A stretch of DNA of 64,000 bases from Aromatoleum bremense (GCF_017894365.1 NZ_CP059467.1:3658001-3722000), one strand, 5' to 3'. Counted from the first letter of the stretch, positions 31,881 through 40,160 are shown. The notes: generated by a model from the sequence alone, not told the origin. Made by a program: numbers and translations.

Positions 31881-32585
31881 ATGCGTGTTTACCTTGCAGG
31901 CGTGATGTTGTCCTGCGCAATGATTTCGTCGTCCCCCGTTCATGCCCAGGCGACGTCCACGCCGGCGCCCGTGGCGTCGGTCCTCCCGTCGGCGGGCACC
32001 GCGCTCGACGATCCCGGTCCCCTGTTCGACGACTACTACATCGGGCCGTATGACCTGCTCGAAATCACCGTCTTCCAGGTAGAGGACCTGTCGCGCACGG
32101 TGCGCGTCAATGCGCGCGGCCTCATCGGGCTGCCGCTGATCGGCCAGGTCCAGGCTGCGGGGCTGAGCGCCCGCGTCGTCGAGGAGGAGATCGCGCGGCG
32201 CCTCACCGAGTGCTGCCTGCAGGACCCGCAGGTCACGATCTTCATCAAGGAGTTCGTCAGCCAGCGCGTGACCGTCGAAGGCGAGGTGACCAAGCCGGGC
32301 ATCTTCCCGCTGTCCGGGCGCACGTCGCTGCTGCAGGCCATCGCGCTCGCCGCCGGCGTCAGCGAGATCGCCGATATCAACCAGGTCAGCATCTTTCGCA
32401 CGCTCGCCGACGGCAACAAGGAGCAGCTGGTGTTCGACCTCGAAGCCGTGCGCTCCGGCAAGGTCGATGACCCGCTCATCCAGGGCAACGACGTCGTCGT
32501 CGTCGGCAGCTCGACGACCCGTTCGATGGTCAAAAGCGTGACCGGCACCCTGCGCGGCTTCATCGGCTTCGGCACCGTCCGCTAG
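31881..32585 (+). CDS. polysaccharide export protein (Wza/OPX-like, short form)
   Basis: This 234-residue precursor has a signal peptide (MRVYLAGVMLSCAMISSSPV, cleavage near VHA-QA). The polysaccharide-export domain is YYIGPYDLLEITVFQVEDLSRTVRVNARGLIGLPLIGQV. One SLBB-like domain follows (VTVEGEVTKPGIFPLSGRTSLLQAIALAAGV). It is much shorter than E. coli Wza (about 380 residues), so it is a reduced periplasmic or outer-membrane OPX protein without the C-terminal helix barrel. No obvious lipobox is seen. It forms part of the export path together with the kinase 34 bp downstream. Confidence 0.88.
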   Translation: MRVYLAGVMLSCAMISSSPVHAQATSTPAPVASVLPSAGTALDDPGPLFDDYYIGPYDLLEITVFQVEDLSRTVRVNARGLIGLPLIGQVQAAGLSARVVEEEIARRLTECCLQDPQVTIFIKEFVSQRVTVEGEVTKPGIFPLSGRTSLLQAIALAAGVSEIADINQVSIFRTLADGNKEQLVFDLEAVRSGKVDDPLIQGNDVVVVGSSTTRSMVKSVTGTLRGFIGFGTVR

Positions 32586-32619
32586 TCTTCCGAACAATTC
32601 GCAAAAAAAATCCCCGGAA

Positions 32620-34914
32620 ATGATGGATAACACAGAAAAGCCGGATGCCGGCGACGAGCGCGGGCAGGAAGCCCCGCGCCGCAACGCGCTGATCGAGCGC
32701 CGCGAAAGCACCGCGCTCGCCCGTCCCACCGAATGGCGTTCCCATGTCGAGGAGGACGATGACGACACGATCGACCTGCGCGCGATCTGGGACACCATCG
32801 TCAAGCGCAAATGGACGGTGATCACGTTCTTCGTCATCGTCATGGTCTCGGTGCTGACCGCGACCTTCCTGATGACGCCGATCTACCGCGCCAGCCTCAC
32901 GCTGCAGATCGAGCGCCAGGAAGCCAAGGTGCTCGACTACCAGGGCGTCACGCCCAACGAAATGCAGGGCGACACCAAGGACTTCTACGAGACGCAGTAC
33001 GAGCTGCTGAAGAGCCGCTCGCTCGCGCAGCGCGTCATCGACCAGCTCAACCTCGGCGACCACCCGGTTTTCGCCGCAGCTAATCCGTCGCTGCTCGCCA
33101 GCATCAAGGGGCTTTTCGTAGGGGAGGAAGAGGAGGCAGAGGCGGTCGAAGGCGACGCCGAGCAGATCCGCAAGCTCAAGCTGACGAAAGCTTTCCTCGA
33201 AAACCTGACGATCGAGCCGGTGCGCAATTCGCGCCTCGTCAAGATCCATTTCGACAGCCCCGACCCGGTGCTCGCGAGCCGCATCGTCAACGCCATCTCG
33301 GAAGCCTTCATCAATGTGAACCTCGAGCGGCGCATGGACGCGTCGTCGTTCGCCAAGGTGTTCCTCGAAGAGCGGCTGCAGCAGTTGAAGATGAAGCTCG
33401 GCGAAACCGAGAAGGAACTCGTCGCCTTCGCGCGCGAGGAACAGATCGTCCGCGGCGGCGAGCAGGAAGCGAGCGTCGACACCCAGGTCATGCAGGAATT
33501 CACCACCGCGCTGGCCAAGGCGCAGCAGGAGCGCATCCGCGCCGAAGCGATGTACCAGCAGCTCGAAAGCGGCAGCGTCGAAGGCATCCCGCAGGTGCTG
33601 GAAAACAAGGTGATCCAGGAGTTCAAGGGCCACAAGGCCAAGCTCGAAACCGAGTACCAGGAAAACCTCAAGATCTACAAGCCCGGCTATCCGAAAATGG
33701 TCCAGCTGCAGAGCCAGATCGACGAGATGCAGGCCAAGATCGCCGAAGAACTCGCCCACGTGCGCAGCGGCATCCGCAGCGCCTACCAGGCGGCGCGCTC
33801 GCAGGAGGCGATGCTGCAGGTGAAGATGGACGAGAGCAAGCGCACCGTGCTGGGCGTCCAGGACCGCAGCATCCAGTACAACATCCTCAAGCGCGAAGTC
33901 GACACCAACCGCCAGCTGTATGACGGCCTGCTGCAGCGCTACAAGGAAGTCGGCGTCGCCGGCGGCGTCGGCGTGAACAACGTGTCGGTCGTCGACAAGG
34001 CCGAAGTCCCGCTCCAGCCGTTCAAGCCGAAGACGCTGCTCAACGCGCTGATCGCCGCGCTGCTCGGGCTGTTCGGCGGCATCGGCCTGGCTTTGCTGTT
34101 CGAACACCTCGACGACACGATCAAGGACGGCGAAAGCATGGAGCGCCTGCTCGGGCTGCCGGTGCTGGGCCTGGTGCCGCTGATCAAGCGCGCTGGCGAC
34201 GCCACTCGCGAGCTGGTGCTGGAGCAACTCGACGACCCGCGCTCGGGCTTCTCCGAAGCCTATCGCTCGCTGCGAACCGCGATGCAGTTCTCGACGCAGG
34301 ACGGGATACCCAAAGTCCTGATGGTCACCAGCGCATCGATGGGCGAAGGCAAGAGCACCACCGCGCTGGCGCTGGCGATCAACCTGTCGCAGATGGGCGC
34401 GAAAGTCCTGCTGCTCGACGCTGACCTGCGCAAGGCCTCGATGCACCGCAAGCTCGGCCTGGCCAACACGGCGGGGCTGACGAACTACCTCGCGGGCGAC
34501 TCCAGGCCGGTCGACGTCACGCAGCCGACACCCTATGACAAGCTCTTCGTCATCACGTCCGGGCCGCTGCCGCCGAACCCGGCGGAACTCCTCGGCAGCG
34601 CCAAGATGGTCGCGCTGCTCGATGTCGCCAAGGACCGTTTCGACTGCGTCATCGTCGACGGCCCGCCGGTGCTCGGCCTCGCCGACGCGCCGCTGCTCGG
34701 CAGCATCACCGATGCCACCGTCGTCGTCGTCGAGGCGGGCGGCACGCGCAAGGACTTCCTCGCCGGCGCGCTCAAGCGTCTGCGCAGCACGCGGACCCAC
34801 GTCATCGGCGGCGTGCTGACGAAGATCGCATCCCGCAGCGGTGCCCAGGGCTACTACTACAACTCCTACTACCAGTACGGCGGCGACACCGAAGGCAGTC
34901 GTTCCGCGGCATGA
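32620..34914 (+). CDS. Wzc-like polysaccharide co-polymerase and tyrosine autokinase
   Basis: This 764-residue protein has a long acidic cytoplasmic N-terminus, a Wzz domain starting with TM1 (VITFFVIVMVSVLTATFLM, about residues 67-86), a periplasmic coiled-coil region (about 220-430), TM2 (LLNALIAALLGLFGGIGLALLF, about 474-495) and a BY-kinase domain. The kinase shows Walker A SASMGEGKSTTALA, Walker A' VLLLDADLRKAS, Walker B CVIVDGPPVLGLAD and a C-terminal tyrosine cluster GYYYNSYYQYGG. It controls chain length and export through cyclic autophosphorylation. Its stop overlaps the next gene by 4 bp. Confidence 0.92.
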   Translation: MMDNTEKPDAGDERGQEAPRRNALIERRESTALARPTEWRSHVEEDDDDTIDLRAIWDTIVKRKWTVITFFVIVMVSVLTATFLMTPIYRASLTLQIERQEAKVLDYQGVTPNEMQGDTKDFYETQYELLKSRSLAQRVIDQLNLGDHPVFAAANPSLLASIKGLFVGEEEEAEAVEGDAEQIRKLKLTKAFLENLTIEPVRNSRLVKIHFDSPDPVLASRIVNAISEAFINVNLERRMDASSFAKVFLEERLQQLKMKLGETEKELVAFAREEQIVRGGEQEASVDTQVMQEFTTALAKAQQERIRAEAMYQQLESGSVEGIPQVLENKVIQEFKGHKAKLETEYQENLKIYKPGYPKMVQLQSQIDEMQAKIAEELAHVRSGIRSAYQAARSQEAMLQVKMDESKRTVLGVQDRSIQYNILKREVDTNRQLYDGLLQRYKEVGVAGGVGVNNVSVVDKAEVPLQPFKPKTLLNALIAALLGLFGGIGLALLFEHLDDTIKDGESMERLLGLPVLGLVPLIKRAGDATRELVLEQLDDPRSGFSEAYRSLRTAMQFSTQDGIPKVLMVTSASMGEGKSTTALALAINLSQMGAKVLLLDADLRKASMHRKLGLANTAGLTNYLAGDSRPVDVTQPTPYDKLFVITSGPLPPNPAELLGSAKMVALLDVAKDRFDCVIVDGPPVLGLADAPLLGSITDATVVVVEAGGTRKDFLAGALKRLRSTRTHVIGGVLTKIASRSGAQGYYYNSYYQYGGDTEGSRSAA

Positions 34915-36416
34915 GCGCGGCCAACCAGCAGGGCGGCGGGGGGGCCGCCGAGCTAGCGCTGGCCGTGTTCGCCGAGCCGACGCGCTTCGGCGAACTGGTG
35001 CGCGGCGGCGGATCGCTGCCCGCGGACACCATCGTCGTCATGCGCGCGGCAGCCGAAGCGATGCGCGACGGCAGGCAGCACATGCTCGACGAGAACCGGC
35101 GCGCGGCGCTGTTCTTCGTCGAGCATGTGCTGCTGGCGTATGAAGCGGACCATTACCGTGCTCTCGGGCTGAACCGGGACGCCACGGACGACCAGGTGCG
35201 CGAGCACTACCGCGTCATGATGGGCATTTTCCATCCCGATCGTCAGGGCTGGGCCGACAGCGACCGGGAAAAACTCTCGGCGCGGATCAACCTCGCGCAC
35301 CACGTGCTGCGGGACGCTCACCGCCGCGCGGCCTACGACCTGGAGCGGATGCAGGCGCGGCCGCGGATGTCCGTCTCGATCAAGATCGTCTCGCAGGCGG
35401 AACGCAAACGCGCTGTCGACGCCGCCCCCACGCTGTCGGAAAAACTGCCCCTGACCGTGCGGCGGAATTTCCCGCAGTACGTCCTCGGCAGCGTCGCGCT
35501 CGTCGGCCTCGTCGCCGTCCTCGCCGTCTATTTCAATCGCGCCCCTGCCGGCGCGATCGGCGCGTCCCGGGCCGCGTCGAAAGTCCCAGCCGCCGTTGCC
35601 CGCCCCGAACGTCCCGCCCCGGTTCCGCAGGCCACGGTTCAGCAGGCCCCCCTCGCAGCGGCGCCGGCCAAGGTGGCAGAAGTCGTGCCGGCCAAGGCGA
35701 TGCCCGCCGCGTCGCCGGTGCCGCCAGCAGCCGGAAACATCCCGGCGCCTGCAACCCCCGCCCCCGTGGACCGGACACCGGGAAAAAACCCGCCCGACGC
35801 AGCTATCTCCCCGGTTCGCGAACACGTGCCCGAGCTGCCCGAGGCCGTCCCCGCCGTTCGCAGCGAACGCCCGCCGGTCGTCGTCGACAAACCGCTCGAA
35901 GTGGCCGCAGCGCCTGTCACACCCCCGCCGCCGCGCGCCCTCCCGCAGGCTGAAACGCAACCCCCGCCAGTCGAAATCATTCCCGCACCCGCACGCGCCG
36001 CGGAGGCGCCTGCTCCCGCGAGTCCGCCGGCCGAAGCGGCCGTTCCTGCCGGCCTGACGGTATCGGACGCAGCGCGCGTCCTGGGCCAGTTCTCGTCGTC
36101 CTATCAGCTCGGCGACATCGACCGCTTCATGAAGCTGTTCACCGAAGATGCACGCTCCGAAACCGGCCGCAGGGCGCAGATTCGCAAAGACTACGAGCAG
36201 CTGTTCGGCTCGACCCAGGCGCGTCGCATCGAACTCCTCGACATGCGCTGGTCGCCGGACAGCGCCTCGGCGCGCGGCGAAGGCGGCTACCTGGTGCGGA
36301 TCCGGCGCAGGGGCGACGCCGGCGAGGAAGTGTTTGCCGGATCGATCCGTCTGGAACTCACCCGGCGCGGCCAGGACGTGCTCATCAGCGGCCTGTTCCA
36401 CAAGCCCTCCGACTGA
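34911..36416 (+). CDS. membrane-anchored J-domain protein with proline-rich linker and NTF2-like C-terminus
   Basis: This 501-residue protein overlaps the Wzc gene by 4 bp (ATGA), so it belongs to the EPS operon. A J-domain occupies about residues 80-145 (DHYRALGLNRDATDDQVREHYR, with HPD in GIFHPDRQ and INLAHHVLRDAHRRAAYD). One transmembrane helix follows at about 190-208 (YVLGSVALVGLVAVLAVYF), then about 180 residues rich in Pro/Ala. The C-terminal 120 residues (RVLGQFSSSYQLGDIDRFMKLF, ending ISGLFHKPSD) resemble NTF2/SnoaL-like folds. It would recruit DnaK to the cytoplasmic face of the export complex while its tail sits in the periplasm. The specific role is unknown. Confidence 0.8.
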   Translation: MSAANQQGGGGAAELALAVFAEPTRFGELVRGGGSLPADTIVVMRAAAEAMRDGRQHMLDENRRAALFFVEHVLLAYEADHYRALGLNRDATDDQVREHYRVMMGIFHPDRQGWADSDREKLSARINLAHHVLRDAHRRAAYDLERMQARPRMSVSIKIVSQAERKRAVDAAPTLSEKLPLTVRRNFPQYVLGSVALVGLVAVLAVYFNRAPAGAIGASRAASKVPAAVARPERPAPVPQATVQQAPLAAAPAKVAEVVPAKAMPAASPVPPAAGNIPAPATPAPVDRTPGKNPPDAAISPVREHVPELPEAVPAVRSERPPVVVDKPLEVAAAPVTPPPPRALPQAETQPPPVEIIPAPARAAEAPAPASPPAEAAVPAGLTVSDAARVLGQFSSSYQLGDIDRFMKLFTEDARSETGRRAQIRKDYEQLFGSTQARRIELLDMRWSPDSASARGEGGYLVRIRRRGDAGEEVFAGSIRLELTRRGQDVLISGLFHKPSD

Positions 36417-36484
36417 CCGGCAGGGCAGGGTGGGGCGGGCTGAAACCCGTCCGCTCGTTCGGCGCGCTTTCCCCGGCACAATTG

Positions 36485-36514
36485 AAAAGGGCCCCGCGCT
36501 GTGCGGAGCCCCTT
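36485..36514 (-). terminator. probable intrinsic terminator of the FecR-like gene
   Basis: Read on the minus strand, AAGGGGCTCCGCAC...GCGGGGCCCTTTT forms a GC-rich stem followed by four T residues. It lies 36 bp beyond the stop codon of the gene at 36550. It sits between convergent genes. Confidence 0.6.
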
Positions 36515-36549
36515 GGAAATTCGACCGGCGCGGCGCGTGGCCGCTCGGC

Positions 36550-37050
36550 TTATTGCCCGCTGATCGGGGAGTCGTTGTGGTCGTCGTCGTGGTTTATGCC
36601 ATACGTGGCGCCCGCCAAGACCAGGCCGCCGCCGATCAGCGCGCCCATGCCGGAACTCAGGCCCCCCAGGCCACTGCCCGGCAGATTCGACGCGCCTGGG
36701 TTCTGCGGCGCGCCGATTGCGGCGGCATACTTCGCGGGTTCGGGGTTTGCCGACAGCGGGCCGGTGGCGCAGACATCCACGCCGCCGATCGCCAAGACTG
36801 CGTTTTCCTTGAGGTTGGTCACGCAACCTTTGGTAAACGCGACGTCGGCCTTCGAACCTTTCAGCGTGATGACGCGGTCGCCTTCGAGCAGGGTGGAACC
36901 GGCCTTGGCGACGGTGTAATCCTTGCCCTTGTGGATCAGGACTTTTCCATCGACGGCCGTCAGTGCGGCCACCTGCAGCGGCTCGGCGGCATGCGCGGCA
37001 CCCATCGTGCCAACCAGGGCGATTGCGGCGGCGATTCCAGCGATTTTCAT
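36550..37050 (-). CDS. small secreted FecR-like domain protein
   Basis: This 166-residue protein has a Sec signal peptide (MKIAGIAAAIALVGTMGAAH, cleavage AHA-A). Residues about 30-95 form a FecR-like beta module: VDGKVLIHKGKDYTVAKAGS, LLEGDRVITLKGSKADVAF, and CVTNLKENAVLAIGG. The module has two cysteines that could form a disulfide. The C-terminus has a glycine-rich hydrophobic helix (LGGLSSGMGALIGGGLVLAG) and an acidic His/Asp tail. A tandem 15-bp repeat lies upstream of its start. Comparable small FecR-like proteins occur in polysaccharide and biofilm loci. The function here is not known. Confidence 0.7.
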   Translation of the reverse strand: MKIAGIAAAIALVGTMGAAHAAEPLQVAALTAVDGKVLIHKGKDYTVAKAGSTLLEGDRVITLKGSKADVAFTKGCVTNLKENAVLAIGGVDVCATGPLSANPEPAKYAAAIGAPQNPGASNLPGSGLGGLSSGMGALIGGGLVLAGATYGINHDDDHNDSPISGQ

Positions 37051-37072
37051 TGTTTGGCCTCTCGGTGAGTTC

Positions 37073-37104
37073 AATGTAACAAAATTCGATGTAACAAAAC
37101 TTTG
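37073..37104 (-). promoter_or_regulatory. tandem 15-bp direct repeat upstream of the FecR-like gene
   Basis: On the plus strand TTCAATGTAACAAAA is directly followed by TTCGATGTAACAAAA. The pair lies 20-55 bp upstream of the FecR-like start codon, a typical place for an operator or activator site. It is AT-rich in otherwise GC-rich DNA. The binding protein is unknown. Confidence 0.5.
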
Positions 37105-37125
37105 GAACGGAAGATACAGGGCGCA

Positions 37126-38391
37126 TCAGCGAGCGTCAAGCCGCTCGATCACAATGTCATCGAACCAGATCGGCCCGCTGGCCTCGAAGTCCAGCGCGAC
37201 CTGGCCACCGAGCTGTAGCCGCAGCACCTGTGCCGGGCACTGCACGGCGGGGACGGTGAAGGGCGTCTCGAACTTGCGCCACGCCGAGCGGCCGGAAAAA
37301 TATTCCGTGACGCCGATCTCTCGCTCGCGCGCGCCGCCGATGCACGCCACCGTCCACGTCAGTCCCGGCTTCGCTTCCAGCCCGTCGGGGCGCACCCGCC
37401 CGCGCAGCACGTAGCTTCCCGGTTCCAGCATCACGTGCTGGCTCAGGTGGCGGTAGCGCACGCGCGGGCCGCGAAACACGACGTTCAGCGCGGCGGCGCC
37501 GGTCGCGCCGGGCGTAGGCAGCGGCTCGGCCAGCACGTGGCCCGCCTTCGCGCTCACCCAGTCGAAGCCGACGCCCGAGAGTGGCTGTTCGAAGCCGCCG
37601 TTGAACACGTTGCCCATTCCTTCGAGCTGCTCGACCGGCAGCGCGCTCATCCACGCCAGCCGCGCATCGAGCCACAGGCCTTCGCGCTGCAGGCGCCGCA
37701 GCACCGCCGCGAGGCCGTGGCCCTGCAGCGAATTCGCCACGCTCGCTTCCGACAGCGCATACAGCGCCATCACCGTTTCCAGCCGCTCGCCCTTGTTCGC
37801 CGCGAAAGCGACGAACGCCGGCCACCACGCCACGGGTTCCGCGAGCAGCGCCGAAAGCGCCGCGCGATTCGCGGGTTCGTCCGCGATGCGCAGCAGCTCC
37901 GGGAACATCGCCGCGCGCAGGCTGCCGCGGCGGGTCAGCGCCACGCTCGAATGGCGCAGCGCCGCGGCGAGGTCGTTGCGCCCCAGCTCGAACCCGGCCG
38001 CGATCAGGCGCACATCCACCTTCGCCGGCGCGAAGGCCGCCGCCGCGTCGATCGCGCTCCTCGCGCGCCGCTCGTCGCCGGCTTTTTCCCACAGCGCGCC
38101 CAGCAACGCATACGACAAGCCGTAAGTCGGATCGGCGCGCACCGCCCGCTGCAGCAGCGCAACCGCCTCTTGCGGGTCGGCGTCGAGCAGCTGCCGCGCC
38201 TCGCGGGTCAGCGCGACCGGATGTTCCACGCCAGGCAGTTCCGCCGCCGCCACCGTTTCGCCGGCATCGGCGTAGTGGTCGGCGAGGTTCAGCGTGACGA
38301 TCCGCCACGCCGCGAGCGCGGCGAACAGCGCGAAAGCGAGCCACCTGGCGAGGTTGAGGGGACTCGTGAAGGGGGGCGGGCGGTTTGGCAT
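37126..38391 (-). CDS. membrane-anchored TPR protein with C-terminal beta-sandwich domain
   Basis: This 421-residue protein (start MPNRPPPFTSPLNL; GTG at 38415 is an alternative) has one N-terminal helix (LARWLAFALFAALAAWRIVTL). TPR-like helical repeats follow (PQEAVALLQRAVRADPTYGLSYALLGALWEKAGDERRARSAIDAA). The C-terminal 150 residues are predicted beta-rich: NVFNGGFEQPLSGVGFDWVS, then QHVMLEPGSYVLRGRVRPDGLEA and GPIWFDDIVIERL. This resembles carbohydrate-binding beta-sandwich modules and suggests a periplasmic role in handling polysaccharide. It faces away from the EPS operon. A 68-bp piece of this gene is repeated at 39822-39889. Confidence 0.7.
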   Translation of the reverse strand: MPNRPPPFTSPLNLARWLAFALFAALAAWRIVTLNLADHYADAGETVAAAELPGVEHPVALTREARQLLDADPQEAVALLQRAVRADPTYGLSYALLGALWEKAGDERRARSAIDAAAAFAPAKVDVRLIAAGFELGRNDLAAALRHSSVALTRRGSLRAAMFPELLRIADEPANRAALSALLAEPVAWWPAFVAFAANKGERLETVMALYALSEASVANSLQGHGLAAVLRRLQREGLWLDARLAWMSALPVEQLEGMGNVFNGGFEQPLSGVGFDWVSAKAGHVLAEPLPTPGATGAAALNVVFRGPRVRYRHLSQHVMLEPGSYVLRGRVRPDGLEAKPGLTWTVACIGGAREREIGVTEYFSGRSAWRKFETPFTVPAVQCPAQVLRLQLGGQVALDFEASGPIWFDDIVIERLDAR

Positions 38392-38472
38392 GGGGGCGCA
38401 GTATACCCGGCGCACGTTTGGTGACCGATTTTAGAACTTGAGACTCAGCTTGACGTAAGCGCACACCGCAAG

Positions 38473-38500
38473 GGCGGATGAGCCGAAGGCGTTATCCGCC
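38473..38500. repeat. REP-like palindrome (GGCGGAT...TATCCGCC)
   Basis: An imperfect inverted repeat GGCGGATGA/TTATCCGCC with a 10-base middle sits in the 290-bp gap between the TPR gene and the Rpn-type gene. Palindromes of this type are widespread dispersed repeats in GC-rich proteobacteria. The rest of the gap (38392-38683) shows no gene. It includes a 19-bp word, ggaaggcgctgcgcttttc at 38539, that recurs at 39790. Confidence 0.6.
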
Positions 38501-38683
38501 AAGTCTTGCGGCGGTGCCTATGCAGGCGCCGGAGTGGTGGAAGGCGCTGCGCTTTTCAACCCTACGCGGGCTGCTCGCACTACGCGGGCTGCGCGGTCAA
38601 GCGCATGGCGGAGAGATCCCTGAAATGGTCACGAGGACATGCGCATTCCCCCGCGCAACAGGAAGACCGACGCCGCCGTGGCC

Positions 38684-39703
38684 TCAATGTTCTTCAAATA
38701 CGTCATCGAGCGTCGTGGCGTCGAGCACCTTGATCGCCCAATTCTCGAGCTGGTTGGTACTCGCCGCGGCGAGCCGGACCCGGCAGGTTTTGTCGAGCGG
38801 ACCGAAACGGCGGGTGAGCAGACGCTCGAGCAGAGTGACTTCGCCCTCCTGACGGCCCTCCTGACGGCCCTCCTGGCGGCCCTCCTGGCGGCCTTTCCGG
38901 AGGCCCTCCTCGAGCCCTTGTTGTTTCCACTCCTCGGTCCATTCGATCACGCGTTCTGCAAGCATGGTTTCTGCCTCGTGTAAGTCCGCAATTTCCGGGA
39001 TCCGGACGCCCGGCAGGCGCCCGGGCAACAGCACCCGCTTGATCCAGACGGTAAAGGCACGCCGCAGGCTGCTCTGTTCGGGGGCGCGCACCCAGTCGCT
39101 CAGTGCCGCGATCGTTTGCCGCAGATCCTCCGGGCTGTGGCTGCGCTCCAGCCGAAAGAGCGCGGCGGCCAGATTCCGGATGTCGGGCAGATCGCTTTCG
39201 CGTAGCGCCCCTTCGTCGAGCAGCAGGTAGCGCATCTGCGGGCGGTAGCGCTCGAGCCCGCCGCCGGGAAGGGTTTCGACCAGCTCGGCGACGTCGGTGG
39301 CGGCGTTCCATCTCGACTTGCCATTATAGAGAACCAGCGGCAGCACCGGCGGCAGCTTGCCATCCGCGCTCAGGCTCTTCTGGCGGACCAGCTCCTGATA
39401 GAGCAGGCCCACGTAGGTGAGCAGGCGCACGGCCATGAACGGGTCCGAGCGCGACTGGAACTCGAGCAGCAGATAGACGTACAGCCAGCTCTCGCCCCAC
39501 CGCACTTTCCAGATGATGTCGTCTTCACGGTCACGCAAGTCGTCCGCCACGTAGCTGCCGCTGACCTTTTCGAGGCTGCCGAAGTCGAGGCCGGCCACCC
39601 ATTCCTCGTGCACAAACCCGCGCAGCAAGTCTTCGACCATCTGCGGGTGCGAGAAGAGGTGTTTGTAACCGTTGTCGTGGTCGGTCATGATCGCTGCCGT
39701 CAT
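38684..39703 (-). CDS. Rpn/YhgA-like PD-(D/E)XK nuclease (recombination-promoting nuclease/transposase-like)
   Basis: This 339-residue protein starts MTAAIMTDHDNGYKHLFSHP (the ATG at 39688 is equally possible). Family marks are DNGYKHLFSHPQMVEDLLRGFV, the nuclease core EDDIIWKVRWGESWLYVYLLLEFQSRSDPFMAVRLLTYVGLLYQ (Asp, Glu and Gln of the PD-(D/E)XK fold) and VLPLVLYNGKSRW. Near the C-terminus the sequence contains four GRQE repeats. Relatives promote recA-independent recombination. REP-like palindromes and a shared 19-bp word flank the gene, consistent with recent insertion. Confidence 0.85.
   Translation of the reverse strand: MTAAIMTDHDNGYKHLFSHPQMVEDLLRGFVHEEWVAGLDFGSLEKVSGSYVADDLRDREDDIIWKVRWGESWLYVYLLLEFQSRSDPFMAVRLLTYVGLLYQELVRQKSLSADGKLPPVLPLVLYNGKSRWNAATDVAELVETLPGGGLERYRPQMRYLLLDEGALRESDLPDIRNLAAALFRLERSHSPEDLRQTIAALSDWVRAPEQSSLRRAFTVWIKRVLLPGRLPGVRIPEIADLHEAETMLAERVIEWTEEWKQQGLEEGLRKGRQEGRQEGRQEGRQEGEVTLLERLLTRRFGPLDKTCRVRLAAASTNQLENWAIKVLDATTLDDVFEEH
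38834..38890 (-). repeat. 12-bp tandem repeat encoding (Gly-Arg-Gln-Glu)n in the Rpn-like gene
   Basis: About four near-identical 12-bp units (plus strand ccctcctgacgg or ccctcctggcgg) encode GRQEGRQEGRQEGRQEG. The unit is a multiple of three. Such Gln/Glu/Arg repeats are common at the end of the nuclease domain in this family and can vary in number by slippage. Confidence 0.85.
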
Positions 39704-39786
39704 TTTTGGGCGGCCGCCGGGAAAGCGGCCTCGCCATTTTGCACCACCCCGTTGCCACTGGTGCGCGGAATGCTCAACCCGCATAA

Positions 39787-39812
39787 GGCGGAAGGCGCTG
39801 CGCTTTTCCGCC
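39787..39812. repeat. REP-like palindrome (GGCGGAA...TTCCGCC)
   Basis: GGCGGAAGGCGC and GCGCTTTTCCGCC form an interrupted inverted repeat just upstream of the Rpn-like gene. It contains the 19-bp word also found at 38539-38557 on the other side of that gene. Confidence 0.6.
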
Positions 39813-39821
39813 CGAGCTCAC

Positions 39822-39889
39822 CCGGCCTTTTCCCACAGCGCGCCCAGCAATGCGTACGACAAGCCGTGTGTCGGGTCGGCGCGCGCCGC
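39822..39889 (-). pseudogene. 68-bp fragment copied from the TPR protein gene
   Basis: By eye this stretch matches 38078-38145, an internal piece of the TPR gene (encoding SYALLGALWEKAG), with about seven mismatches over 68 bases. It has no start or stop of its own and is a remnant. Its presence on the far side of the Rpn-like gene points to a past rearrangement. Confidence 0.75.
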
Positions 39890-39915
39890 AGTCCGGCGCG
39901 CGTCGATCCGGGAGA

Positions 39916-39931
39916 TACCGTAATTACGGTA
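39916..39931. promoter_or_regulatory. perfect 16-bp palindrome TACCGTAATTACGGTA
   Basis: This exact palindrome lies immediately before the 118-bp direct repeat A. A half-like element (acggtaca) occupies the same place before repeat B at 42757. The symmetry suggests a dimeric-regulator operator. The regulator is not identified. Confidence 0.5.
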
Positions 39932-40048
39932 TAACCCTGCTCATGACACTACCTTAGATGCCTTACCGATAAGTACCTGCATTCTGCCGTGAAATATTTG
40001 CTTGCAGGGCATGTTTATGTTGATAACATTGCGCCCCGTGCTTCGAAA
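39931..40048 (+). repeat. 118-bp direct repeat, copy A
   Basis: This segment aligns without gaps to 42764-42881 with about 12 mismatches over 118 bases. It contains a promoter-like TTGCTT-17-TGATAA and ends before the WecA-like gene. The two copies bracket 2.7 kb with the transferase, a DUF4160/DUF2442 pair and a VapBC-like pair. The whole non-coding gap 39704-40160 otherwise contains only the fragment and palindromes listed separately. Confidence 0.9.
39998..40026 (+). promoter_or_regulatory. candidate sigma70 promoter in repeat A
   Basis: TTGCTT and TGATAA are separated by exactly 17 bases, about 135 bp upstream of the WecA-like start codon. The same hexamers and spacing are kept in repeat B despite substitutions in the spacer, which supports a functional role. 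Confidence 0.5.
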
Positions 40049-40160
40049 GAAGCCGCAGGGCCGCGCCCCCGAGGGCATTTCCGCCGATCCGAGACTTGTC
40101 GGGGCGGGAAGGCAAGGGCACAGGCAACAAGCAAACAAGCCAGAAAATGAGAAACGCCTG

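Noticed and set aside
32560..34800. A 746-codon minus-strand frame opposite the Wzc-like gene.
   Set aside because: It is the complement shadow of a clear family member and shows no motifs.
39704..40160. A JUMPstart/ops element typical of polysaccharide operons.
   Set aside because: I looked for the GGCGGTAG-type core here and before the Wza-like gene and did not recognise it.
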